Source of the DNA: an uncultured Rhodospirillaceae bacterium
GTDB lineage: Bacteria; Pseudomonadota; Alphaproteobacteria; CAAGCB01; CAG-977
Direction of reading: 5' to 3'
Assembly (NCBI GenBank): GCA_900550445.1
Contig: URSF01000045.1
Location: 1-13,849, forward strand
DNA: 13,849 bases
The notes beneath the pieces are model-generated. The model saw only the letters and a list, made by a program, of their open reading frames with translations, was not told the origin of the DNA and made no database searches. Shown piece by piece: positions 6,577 to 13,389 of the stretch (position 1 is the first letter of the stretch; each line of letters begins with the position of its first letter). A program made the position numbers and the translations under genes.

Positions 6577-7239
6577 ATGCTTAGAATTGAAGAATTATTG
6601 ACCGCTTTGTGGGATCAGGATTTTCAAACGTTGTCTGATCCTGAAATCGTTTTGCTGTTGTATGCGGTTTTATTTGTCATACTTGTTTTGGAAAACGGAT
6701 TCCTGCCGGCGACGTTTTTGCCGGGCGACAGTCTGTTGCTGCTGACGGGGACTCTGGCGGCCCATGATATTATTGACTTTTGGAAAATTCTGGGGGTTTT
6801 GACGCTGGGGGCTTCGATCGGGTCGGAACTGGGGTATCTGCAGGGAAAATGGTTAAGCGAAACAAAAACCGTTAAGCGCTGGCTGTCGCATATTCCCCGG
6901 AAATACCATAACAGAACCAGAGTAATGCTGCATAAATACGGTATACTGGCCTTACTGATGGCCAGATTTACGGCTTTTGTCCGCACGATGATGCCGTTGT
7001 TTATCGGTGTTTCCGGAATGGAACGCCGGCAGTTTCATGTTGTTAACTGGATCAGCGGCTTTTTGTGGGTCGGTTTGCTGGTGTCGTTAAGCTATTCTTT
7101 AAGCCATACGGAGTTTTTTCAGCGTTATCAAAGCGCGGTTATGACGATTTTAACGGTGATCCCCGTGGTTCTGCTGGCTTTCGGACTGTTGACTTCCGTT
7201 TATTTTATCTGGAAAAGCCGGCAGGAACGAAATGCTTGA
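6577..7239 (+). CDS. DedA-family membrane protein
   Basis: A 220-aa integral membrane protein of the DedA/SNARE-associated family, whose bacterial members act in phospholipid recycling and proton-coupled envelope homeostasis. The family motif begins at Glu39 in LENGFLPATFLPGD (38-51), where the membrane-buried Glu39 and the PGD at 49-51 are typical. The second motif RFTAFVRTMMPLFIGVSGM (130-148) has the conserved Arg130, Arg136 and Pro140. Hydrophobic spans lie near 23-45, 52-62, 70-88, 121-146, 155-175 and 187-212. No strong ribosome site precedes the ATG at 6577. The gene overlaps the following NTPase by eight bases, so the two form a unit. Length is normal for the family. Confidence 0.92.
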   Translation: MLRIEELLTALWDQDFQTLSDPEIVLLLYAVLFVILVLENGFLPATFLPGDSLLLLTGTLAAHDIIDFWKILGVLTLGASIGSELGYLQGKWLSETKTVKRWLSHIPRKYHNRTRVMLHKYGILALLMARFTAFVRTMMPLFIGVSGMERRQFHVVNWISGFLWVGLLVSLSYSLSHTEFFQRYQSAVMTILTVIPVVLLAFGLLTSVYFIWKSRQERNA

Positions 7240-7759
7240 TTTAAATTCCGGCAGCCGTATTATTCGGGAATTTTCCGAAGAAAGCCTGATGGAATACGTC
7301 CGCTGTCTGACCGCCGGAGAAATAAAGACCATCATTATTTTGGGACGCGTCCGCAGCGGTAAAACGACAAAGCTGCTGAAATTGATCGACTGTATTTCCG
7401 ATTTGGGATTGCATGTCGGCGGTATCTGCCAGCCAGAAAACGACGGCGTTTATTTTGCGCGGGATCTTGAAACGACGGAATGCCGCTGGATTGCCAGACG
7501 GGAAAATGATTCTGTGTTTTTTAATCCGGACACTTTTGATTGGGCGGCGCAAAAAATTATTCATGCCAGAAAAAGCGGCGACGTTTTGGCCGTTGATGAA
7601 ATCGGCCGACTGGAAAGTCTGGGGAAGGGACACCTTTCCGCAGTGCTGCGTCCCGTAAAAGATGAGAAGATCCGCCTGCGTCTGCTGGCCGTCAGAGATG
7701 ACGTGCTGAGCGACGTCTGCCGTTTTCTGCCGCCGGTTGACGGTGTGGTGCGCGTGTGA
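7232..7759 (+). CDS. THEP1-like P-loop nucleoside triphosphatase
   Basis: A 175-aa protein with a P-loop GRVRSGKTT (38-46) and a Walker B segment VLAVDEIGRLE (118-128), which matches the DEIGxxE signature of THEP1-type NTPases. These enzymes hydrolyse NTPs in vitro, but their cellular role is poorly known. The usual THEP1 zinc-binding or second Arg-rich motifs cannot be confirmed by eye. The start overlaps the end of the DedA gene by eight bases and has AGGAA five bases upstream, so translation is likely coupled. Another start at codon 20 (Met20) would still keep the P-loop. Related DUF2478-type proteins are another possible assignment. No functional link to DedA is known to me. Confidence 0.8.
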   Translation: MLDLNSGSRIIREFSEESLMEYVRCLTAGEIKTIIILGRVRSGKTTKLLKLIDCISDLGLHVGGICQPENDGVYFARDLETTECRWIARRENDSVFFNPDTFDWAAQKIIHARKSGDVLAVDEIGRLESLGKGHLSAVLRPVKDEKIRLRLLAVRDDVLSDVCRFLPPVDGVVRV

Positions 7760-8434
7760 AAATGAGGGCGGAAAAGTAAAAAAAAGCTTAAAAATCAAAG
7801 AATTTAAGAAAAAGTTCCGTCATTGTTTTTGTCAATATTTTTGGAAAATTTGTTTCCGGACGCCGGATCGTTTTGACTGTCCGGCGCAGCAATCTTTTTA
7901 AGGGCTGAGGTTTTCGAGTCGGTTTTTATATGTTTGACAAAATGTCGTCCGATCACCCTGCGGTCATAAATGAAAACAAAGCCGTACAAAGGCGGAAACG
8001 CAGACTTTTTATATAGTGTGCGCCCGGATATTCATGAAGACGGAAAAAACGCTTTTTTAGGTTTTTAGCCAAAAAAACAACGGATTTTTTTCTTTTTCGC
8101 TTTTTTGCGGAATCGATTCTTTTAAAAAAATCTATGAAAAAACAATGTGTTTTTTTTCGTAAAACCTTTCGCCGGACGGCCCGTTCGTTTATCGTCCGGA
8201 CGTCTGCGGGACAGGGAAGGTTTTCAGGGCCGAGGAAATAAAAAAACATAGAGAAAAGACGTATCTCTTTGATGTAAAAAGCAAAAAAAGGACATATCGG
8301 AAAATCTGCCTTTCCGTGTGCCGGGTTAGCCGGAAAAGTTTCCGAAAAAATAATTTTTTTCTAAAAAAAGTGTGGCAAAAGCCAAAAAAGTATCATATTA
8401 TTCTTAATAACGCAGAATTTAACAATTCATAATC
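7760..8434. other. 675-bp AT-rich intergenic region with GC-rich hairpins, no convincing gene
   Basis: The stretch holds many A and T runs. It contains two GC-rich inverted repeats: CGCCGGA/TCCGGCG (7861-7867 and 7880-7886) and CCGGACG/CGTCCGG (8172-8178 and 8193-8199). The first is followed seven bases later by a T-run and might end the upstream operon. Near 8299-8346 there are shorter CGGAAA/TTTCCG pairings. A minus-strand frame at 7804-7989 (61 aa, TTG start only) reads like plausible protein but has no ribosome site. A 98-aa Lys/Arg/Phe-rich frame at 7953-8249 is best explained by the T-runs. It may hold a long leader, a small RNA or a decayed gene. Confidence 0.5.
8372..8401 (+). promoter_or_regulatory. 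candidate malQ promoter with TGGC-N4-GCCA dyad
   Basis: GTGGCA (8372-8377) and TATTAT (8396-8401) are 18 bp apart, a moderate sigma70 match about 35 bp before the malQ start. The inverted repeat TGGCAAAAGCCA (8373-8384) covers the -35 box, so a repressor bound there could block transcription. The regulator is unknown. Confidence 0.4.
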
Positions 8435-11080
8435 ATGGGGTCACAAATGGCTATTTTAAATGAGTACGAACTGCACCGTTTGGCTGTTATGGCAGGCATT
8501 GACAGCCACGCAACGATTGAAAACAAACAATCGCTGCTGATTGCTTTGGACGTTTTAAAACCGCAGGGAAACTTGTCTGATCAGGAATATGCCCGGGAAA
8601 TCAGCAACACGCTGAACAAGGCGATGGACGATCAGTATGCTTCCGCTTTGGGCCCTGTCTGCGTGATGCGCAAGGACCGCGAAAAAGAAGTCGAATTCGT
8701 CGTTCCGGCGGGAAAGGAAAACGAACAGCTGAGCTGGTCCGTGCAGGAAGAAAACGGAAACCGCCAGACCGGCGTTGTCAACATGGCCGACACGCGGCTG
8801 AAATACGATGACGAAGGCAAACCGATGATCCGTGAAATCAACGGCGTTAAGTATGAAAAACGCACGTTTACGATGCCCGCGGATTTTGATATCGGCTATC
8901 ATCGTCTGGAAATGGAAATTCCCGGCCAGCCCAAAGCGTCGACCCGTATGATTTATGCCCCGACAAAATGTTATGATCCGATCGATATCAAAAACGGCGG
9001 AAAAGCATGGGGGGTTCCCGTTCAGTTATATGAACAGCGTTCCGATGAAAACCAGGGAATCGGCGATTTTTCGGATTTGGCGGAAATTGCCGACACGGTC
9101 GGAAAAAGCGGCGCCGGCATTTTGGGGGTCAACCCGCTGCATGCGATGTTCCCCGAAGCCGCGGAAGAAGCTTCTCCGTATTCTCCGGCCAGCCGGACAT
9201 ATTTCAACCATGTTTATCTGGACGTGACGGCCGTTCCCGAATTTGAACAAAGCAAAGAAGCGACGACTTTGTACGATTCCGCCGAATATACGGCAAAACG
9301 CCGCAAAGCTCAGGATTCTTCGGACGTTGATTATACGGCGGCTTTTGAATTAAAAACGCCGGTGTTGGAAAAATGTTACGACCAGTTTGTGAAAAACGGT
9401 TCCGCGGAACGCAAGGAAAAATTTGAAGCTTTTAAACGTGAAGGCGGCGAACGTCTGCAGGATTTCGCGGTGTTTCAGGCTTTGTGCGAACATTTCGCCA
9501 AAGAAGAACCGAAACTGACCGATTGGCGTGATTGGCCCAAAGAATATCAGGATTCCAAAACGCCGGAAGTAAAAGCGTTTGCCGAAGCCAATAAAGACCG
9601 TGTCGGTTTTTATACGTATCTGCAGTTTGAAACGTTGAACCAGATGGAAAACGTTCAGAAAATCTGCAAAGAAAGCGGTATGAAAATCGGTCTTTATACG
9701 GATATCGCCGTCGGTTCCGCTCCGTTCGGGTTTGAAGGCTGGGGCTGTAAGGATCTGTATATGAAAGCATCTGCCGGCGCGCCTGCGGACGTGTTGTCGC
9801 CGAACGGCCAAAACTGGGACGTTATGGGCTTTAAGCCGAAAGCGCTGAAAGATACGGCTTACGAACCCTTTATCGAAATGTTGCGCAACAACATGAAAAC
9901 GGCGGGCTGCACCCGTTTGGATCATGTTCTGCAGCTGGCCCGTCTGTATATGATCCCGGAAGGAAAATCCGCGAAAGAAGGGGCTTTCGTTTATTACCCG
10001 GTTGATGATTTGATGGCGGTTGCCGCTTTGGAATCTCATCGTAACAAATGTATGCTGATCGGTGAAGATTTAGGCCAGTTGCCCCCCGGATTCCAGGATA
10101 AGCTGATGGATCACGGTATTTTGTCTTACCGCGTGATGCCGTTTGAACGCGAATGGGGATATCAGAACGGCGGAAATAATAACGCTTTCCGTCACCCTGA
10201 AGAATATCCGCAGTATTCGACGGCGGCCCCGTCTACGCATGATACGCCGTCTTTGGCCAGCCAGTGGACGGCCCGCGACGTTCATTTGAAAGATTATCTG
10301 GGCTATTATGAAAGCTCTGCTCAGCGTGATATGGAATTCCGTCAATATGAATCGCAGCGCTGCGCTTTGAACTGGGCCTTGAATGAAAAAGGCTGTTGGA
10401 CGCGCGTCGGGGCTCAGCCCGTGACGGATCCTGCCCATGATACGCGTTCCTGTCCTGAAAAATACGAACAGGCCGTAGCGGATTATCTGGGGCAGTCACG
10501 TTCCGCAATGTTGTTGTTCCCGTTTTCGGATATGTTCCGTACCAATTATATGGGAAATATTCCCGGCACGCGCCAGCGTTCGGAATCTCAGGTTGGCGGA
10601 AAAGACAACAAAGTATTTGAACAGGGCGGTGCAAGCCGTATTCCGTGGAAAAACTGGCGTCCGAAAATGCACGTTAAAGTCAATGAAATCAAAGAAATTC
10701 CTGTATTCAGAGATATTTCCGGCATTTTAAACGGTTATCGTCAGGCAGGGAATGAAAATTCCAAAGTAAAAGATCCGCAAATTTCCGAATTCAAGCGTCC
10801 CGGACGCACGGAAACCAAACAGCGCGATTCCAAGCGTGTGGTTCGGTTGTACGAAAGTCTGGCTAACAGCGGATATTTTAAGACGTATGCTTATGATATC
10901 ATTGCGGCGAAGTTTTCTGAAAAACGTAAACAGCGTGATATTCAAAAAACGGAGGAATTCAAAAAAGCTTATGAAGATCGCCGTGCCGCGATTGAAGCAA
11001 AAAAACGTCAATATCAGCAGAAACCTTCTATGCCAAAACAGGTTATGGTAAAAAAGGCGCTGAACGATAATTCAAGATAG
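8435..11080 (+). CDS. malQ: 4-alpha-glucanotransferase (GH77, amylomaltase) with extra C-terminal tail
   Basis: An 881-aa cytoplasmic enzyme that transfers alpha-1,4-glucan chains between maltodextrins, in maltose and glycogen use. The N-terminal segment (about 5-45) resembles the E. coli MalQ N-terminal module. The GH77 barrel starts near WGVPVQLYEQRSDENQGIGD (192-211). Catalytic residues are the nucleophile Asp496 in RLDH, acid/base Glu544 in GEDLG and Asp603 in THDTPS. The usual PGT...NWR end is present but split: PGT (710-712) and NWRPKM (740-745) are separated by a longer insert. Residues 755-881 form a Lys/Arg-rich, partly coiled-coil-like tail not expected in MalQ (about 690 aa in E. 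coli). The second ATG at 8447 (Met5), with GGGGT upstream, may be the true start. Confidence 0.93.
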   Translation: MGSQMAILNEYELHRLAVMAGIDSHATIENKQSLLIALDVLKPQGNLSDQEYAREISNTLNKAMDDQYASALGPVCVMRKDREKEVEFVVPAGKENEQLSWSVQEENGNRQTGVVNMADTRLKYDDEGKPMIREINGVKYEKRTFTMPADFDIGYHRLEMEIPGQPKASTRMIYAPTKCYDPIDIKNGGKAWGVPVQLYEQRSDENQGIGDFSDLAEIADTVGKSGAGILGVNPLHAMFPEAAEEASPYSPASRTYFNHVYLDVTAVPEFEQSKEATTLYDSAEYTAKRRKAQDSSDVDYTAAFELKTPVLEKCYDQFVKNGSAERKEKFEAFKREGGERLQDFAVFQALCEHFAKEEPKLTDWRDWPKEYQDSKTPEVKAFAEANKDRVGFYTYLQFETLNQMENVQKICKESGMKIGLYTDIAVGSAPFGFEGWGCKDLYMKASAGAPADVLSPNGQNWDVMGFKPKALKDTAYEPFIEMLRNNMKTAGCTRLDHVLQLARLYMIPEGKSAKEGAFVYYPVDDLMAVAALESHRNKCMLIGEDLGQLPPGFQDKLMDHGILSYRVMPFEREWGYQNGGNNNAFRHPEEYPQYSTAAPSTHDTPSLASQWTARDVHLKDYLGYYESSAQRDMEFRQYESQRCALNWALNEKGCWTRVGAQPVTDPAHDTRSCPEKYEQAVADYLGQSRSAMLLFPFSDMFRTNYMGNIPGTRQRSESQVGGKDNKVFEQGGASRIPWKNWRPKMHVKVNEIKEIPVFRDISGILNGYRQAGNENSKVKDPQISEFKRPGRTETKQRDSKRVVRLYESLANSGYFKTYAYDIIAAKFSEKRKQRDIQKTEEFKKAYEDRRAAIEAKKRQYQQKPSMPKQVMVKKALNDNSR

Positions 11081-11090
11081 TTGTTTGAAA

Positions 11091-11117
11091 AAGAGCCTCG
11101 TAAGAGGCTCTTTTTTT
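11091..11117 (+). terminator. rho-independent terminator of malQ, bidirectional
   Basis: AAGAGCCTC (11091-11099) and GAGGCTCTT (11104-11112) form a perfect 9-bp stem with a GTAA loop, followed by T7. It starts 10 bp after the malQ stop. A-runs on the left side let it also end the convergent Cys-rich operon, whose last stop is at 11150. Confidence 0.93.
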
Positions 11118-11149
11118 CGGTTTTTTTTATAAATCCGACGAACGTGCAG

Positions 11150-11599
11150 TTACACGCAGCAGCAGCCCGAAGCATTGGCAACAGGAGTTGCCCCCGTTTT
11201 GCATGATACTCCTTCGCAGCCTGAAGGCATACAACAGCAACCTGTCGCCGTTGCTTCCGCTACCGCATTTGCCAGACACGATACGCCCGTGCAGTTCGGT
11301 ATCGCCGTTTCTCCATTGCAGTAATTTTTTTCCGGACACATTAAACATAAATTTTCCGAAATATACCGATCGGGAACGCATGATAAACATGTTCCCGTCG
11401 TTTCATCGCACTTCTGAGAGTTCGCATCGCAGTCTTCCTTTTCAGGCGGTTCGGTTGTCTCTGAGAAGCCGGAAAAACTGTTTATCTTTATCATAGACTG
11501 ATAAGACGTTGTTGCGTTGATGTTACGTCCCAGTTTGACGGCTCTGGCTTGCGTGTTCGTACTGAAAAACAGCAGAAAGAATAAAAACAGGTATTTCAT
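11150..11599 (-). CDS. secreted Cys-rich protein with tandem GCCC-ending repeat
   Basis: A 149-aa protein with a Sec signal peptide (about 1-18, Leu/Phe-rich, ending near TQARA) and 17 cysteines. The final third is a tandem repeat of two 21-residue units, at 103-123 and 128-148, each Cys-x-Gly-Val-Ser-Cys, a spacer rich in Ala, then Gly-Cys-Cys-Cys. The middle part has CxxC pairs like those of furin/EGF-type domains. I chose the ATG at 11599, which has AGG five bases before it. A GTG two codons upstream (11605) is also open. It follows the 171-aa gene closely and shares its GCCC ending, so they form an operon. Function is unknown. Many disulfides or metal binding in the envelope are likely. 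Confidence 0.8.
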   Translation of the reverse strand: MKYLFLFFLLFFSTNTQARAVKLGRNINATTSYQSMIKINSFSGFSETTEPPEKEDCDANSQKCDETTGTCLSCVPDRYISENLCLMCPEKNYCNGETAIPNCTGVSCLANAVAEATATGCCCMPSGCEGVSCKTGATPVANASGCCCV

Positions 11600-11610
11600 C
11601 TTCACCTGCC

Positions 11611-12126
11611 TTATTTATTGATGCAGCAGCAACCGTCGGCGGATAGTTTCATCCGGGACGGGCAGGAGTTGACCGTATTGGTTTTAGCGGGTTCCTGTTC
11701 TTCTTCATCTTCGTCCTTAATGCATTCGCTATCCCAAAAGATATAACCGGTTTTGATGCAAGTAACGATCGATGAACCGTCACATATTGCTCCGGCAGGG
11801 CAGGTAATGCATTTTCCGCCTGATAAATATTGGCCGTCAAAACATGACGCACAGAAGCTGCTGTCTGAACAGGTTTTGCATGACGAAGAACAGAGCTTAC
11901 AATATGTCATATCGCTCATATATTTGTATAGATAAAAACCGTCAAAACAGGCGCTGCACTCCCAGGTATTAGCATTCTGACACCTGCTGCATCCGGCAGA
12001 ACATTGCTGGCAGGCCTTTCCGTTATAGAACATGCCTAACGGGCAATCGTAAGTCCCGCCGGCAGCGTCTTTGATCAGAATCGGAATCCCGAACAACAGA
12101 AGAAAAATTAAGGTTGATTTTTTCAT
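11611..12126 (-). CDS. secreted Cys-rich protein with furin-like repeats and GCCC tail
   Basis: A 171-aa protein with a Sec signal peptide (about 1-23) and 22 cysteines. Two similar units, 39-67 and 76-103, have the spacing CxxCx3CxxC, then CxxC-Phe-Asp-Gly-x-Tyr-Leu, as in furin-like or growth-factor-receptor Cys-rich domains. A third partial unit runs to about 135. A highly acidic linker (138-147) leads to CPSRMKLSADGCCCINK at the C-terminus. That Gly-Cys-Cys-Cys ending recurs in the next gene. The ribosome site is AAAGGA about ten bases before ATG. The gene lies beside a prophage end that sits about 80 bp upstream. I do not recognise a named family. It is probably an extracellular or periplasmic disulfide-rich protein. 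Confidence 0.85.
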   Translation of the reverse strand: MKKSTLIFLLLFGIPILIKDAAGGTYDCPLGMFYNGKACQQCSAGCSRCQNANTWECSACFDGFYLYKYMSDMTYCKLCSSSCKTCSDSSFCASCFDGQYLSGGKCITCPAGAICDGSSIVTCIKTGYIFWDSECIKDEDEEEQEPAKTNTVNSCPSRMKLSADGCCCINK

Positions 12127-12143
12127 CTCTGAACAATCCTTTA

Positions 12144-12181
12144 GTTTTGTTGGTTAAACAAAACCCGCCGATCAAGGCGGG
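12144..12181 (-). terminator. terminator-like hairpin plus adjoining T-tract hairpin before the Cys-rich operon
   Basis: On the minus strand CCCGCC-TTGATC-GGCGGG (12164-12181) is followed by TTTTGTTT, a rho-independent terminator form. The T-rich tract itself pairs in a second hairpin, GTTTTGTT-TAACC-AACAAAAC (12144-12164). It stands 38 bp before the start of the 171-aa gene. It may end a host gene that now lies beyond the prophage, or act as a leader attenuator. No clear promoter is seen between it and the gene. Confidence 0.6.
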
Positions 12182-12212
12182 CGGATGTTCAAACACCGTA
12201 TACGTATGTAGC

Positions 12213-12349
12213 GCGACAATTATTTTTAGACTTTTTGACAATCATTTTTAGACCGGTAAAAACGGACTTTTAAAGAGTTCTTAAAGTTCTTTTTTACATT
12301 TGTTTTTAGACTCGTTTCGCATGGTAACCGGTCTAAAATAGCGTGTAAA
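12213..12349. repeat. four transposase-type binding sites with TTTTTAGAC core
   Basis: Site 1 (12213-12235) and site 2 (12235-12257) are direct and exactly 22 bp apart; they share GACAAT[T/C]ATTTTTAGAC with one mismatch. Site 3 (12293-12315) is direct, with TTTACATTTG before the same core. Site 4 (12327-12349) is inverted and forms a perfect 12-bp inverted repeat with site 2: TTTTAGACCGGT at 12246-12257 and ACCGGTCTAAAA at 12327-12338. This arrangement resembles the R1-R2-R3 sites bound by MuA-type transposases. Function is inferred. Confidence 0.75.
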
Positions 12350-12383
12350 ATTTCATATTTGATTATGTACTTTTTATTGTAAT

Positions 12384-12407
12384 AAAAAAGGCGGTGTTTT
12401 CACCGCC
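12384..12407 (-). terminator. rho-independent terminator after the methylase gene
   Basis: GGCGGTG (12390-12396) and CACCGCC (12401-12407) form a perfect 7-bp stem with a TTTT loop. On the minus strand six T follow. It begins seven bases after the methylase stop and marks the end of the prophage late transcript. A-rich and T-rich flanks on both sides would let it work in both directions. Confidence 0.9.
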
Positions 12408-12413
12408 TCTTTT

Positions 12414-13205
12414 TTAGTTCGATATAATCAGTTCCGATCTGATGCAACAGCCGGTTTTATTGATGCTGTAGGTTACGTCGGTCTGTTCAATGGTAAAGTT
12501 TTTGAACAGTTCTTTGACTTGCGGCGTGTCGTTTAAAGACAGGATAAATCTGCCTTTAATGCCGGTTAAAACGTTCTTTAACCGTTCAAAGTCGGCGCGG
12601 GTGAACACGCCTGTGCCGTAGTCCGTTTCGTTTCCCCAGTACGGCGGGTCAAGGTAAAACAGCGTGTCTTTAGTGTCGTAGCGCGTAATGAACTTTTCAA
12701 AATCCAATCGTTCGATGGTTACGCTCGCCAGCCGTTCGCCGACGGCGCGGATGCGGTCGTTCAGTTTGACGAAGTCGAATCGTGCCGGACGGTCAATGGA
12801 TACGCCGAACGCCTGATCTGTAACTTTCCCGCCGAACGCAACACTTTGTAGGTAAAGGAAACGGGCGGCGCGTTCAATATCTGTTAGCGTTTCTGGAGGT
12901 ATTTTTCTTAACCGTTCAAATTCTTGTCTGGCGGCCAATCGGAACTCGATTGAACGGCAGAGTTCTTCCGGATACCGCTGAACAATCCGATACAAATTGA
13001 CCAGTTCGCCGTTGATGTCGTTGATAATTTCGGCTTTGGGGATTTGCGTTCGCCGCAGGAATATTCCGCCCATGCCGACGAATGGTTCGGCGTAAATTTT
13101 ATGCGGGATTTGTTCGATTTTAGATATAATTCTTTTAGAAAGGCGGAACTTGCCCCCGAGATAGGGGGCAAGAGGTGCGATACGTTCATTTGTTTTGTTC
13201 GTCAT
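12414..13205 (-). CDS. phage DNA adenine methylase (Dam/D12 class)
   Basis: A 263-aa N6-adenine methyltransferase of the D12 class. Seen are the N-terminal PYLGGKFRL (14-22), the AdoMet-binding loop AEPFVGMGGIFLRR (39-52), NDINGELVNLYR (62-73), the catalytic DPPY at 186-189 in YLDPPYWG, and SLND at 223-226. Length is close to the usual 260-290 aa. The target site cannot be read from sequence; GATC is one option. It overlaps the end of com by 20 bp in another frame. Its AAAGGAG ribosome site, six bases before ATG, is locked in a perfect hairpin. It occupies the place of mom in Mu and probably shields phage DNA from host restriction. Confidence 0.93.
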   Translation of the reverse strand: MTNKTNERIAPLAPYLGGKFRLSKRIISKIEQIPHKIYAEPFVGMGGIFLRRTQIPKAEIINDINGELVNLYRIVQRYPEELCRSIEFRLAARQEFERLRKIPPETLTDIERAARFLYLQSVAFGGKVTDQAFGVSIDRPARFDFVKLNDRIRAVGERLASVTIERLDFEKFITRYDTKDTLFYLDPPYWGNETDYGTGVFTRADFERLKNVLTGIKGRFILSLNDTPQVKELFKNFTIEQTDVTYSINKTGCCIRSELIISN

Positions 13206-13368
13206 AAGATACTCCTTTATATAAAGGAGGCTCTGGGCTTTCGTTGTTGTTGTGGTTCAAGACCTTGATGGTGTTCAAAGTACCACATCGGGGGCATTTG
13301 ATTTCTATTTCCGCCGAATTGGCTTTGAACAAAAGTTTATTGCATTTCGGGCAACGTATTGACTCCAT
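13186..13368 (-). CDS. com: Mu Com-like zinc-finger translational activator
   Basis: A 60-aa protein beginning MESIRCPKCNKLLFKANSAE, very like Mu Com (MKSIRCKNCNKLLFKAD...). Cys6, Cys9, Cys25 and Cys28 (CPKC and CPRC) form the zinc site. In Mu, Com is an RNA-binding protein that opens the mom translation-start region. Here the next gene, overlapping by 20 bp, is a Dam-type methylase whose ribosome site is hidden in a hairpin within the end of com. The C-terminal 20 residues are polar and probably flexible; their codons make one arm of the hairpin. AGGA about ten bases upstream supports the ATG at 13368. Confidence 0.85.
   Translation of the reverse strand: MESIRCPKCNKLLFKANSAEIEIKCPRCGTLNTIKVLNHNNNESPEPPLYKGVSYDEQNK
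13212..13229 (-). promoter_or_regulatory. hairpin sequestering the methylase ribosome-binding site
   Basis: The minus-strand mRNA has an 18-base perfect palindrome, CTCCTTTATATAAAGGAG. It folds as a 7-bp stem with an AUAU loop. The right arm AAAGGAG is a near-ideal ribosome site six bases before the methylase ATG (13205). The left arm CTCCTTT copies the anti-Shine-Dalgarno sequence. It should block methylase translation unless a protein such as Com, or a ribosome translating the com end, opens it. Confidence 0.82.
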
Positions 13369-13389
13369 TGTTGTTAAATCCTAAGGTAA

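Noticed and set aside
7241..7798. 185-aa minus-strand frame opposite the THEP1-like gene
   Set aside because: Antisense shadow. The plus-strand gene has P-loop and Walker B motifs and a good ribosome site.
7804..7989. 61-aa minus-strand open frame with protein-like composition
   Set aside because: Only a TTG start, no ribosome site, and a stop just upstream in frame. It could be a gene remnant but cannot be supported; it is described under the intergenic region.
7953..8249. 98-aa minus-strand open frame rich in Lys, Arg and Phe
   Set aside because: Its composition follows from the T-runs of the plus strand. There is no ribosome site and no recognisable domain.
8371..8390. sigma54 promoter before malQ (TGGCA...)
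   Set aside because: The downstream TTGC(A/T) element is missing at the required spacing.
9350..10039. 229-aa minus-strand frame inside malQ
   Set aside because: Shadow of the malQ reading frame, whose catalytic motifs are intact. The antisense product is Phe- and Arg-rich with no domain.
12177..12210. other TG dinucleotides as the prophage end, such as 12186
   Set aside because: TG at 12207 places the first repeated site at the distance expected from the end; the one at 12186 is next to a host terminator and has no repeat nearby.
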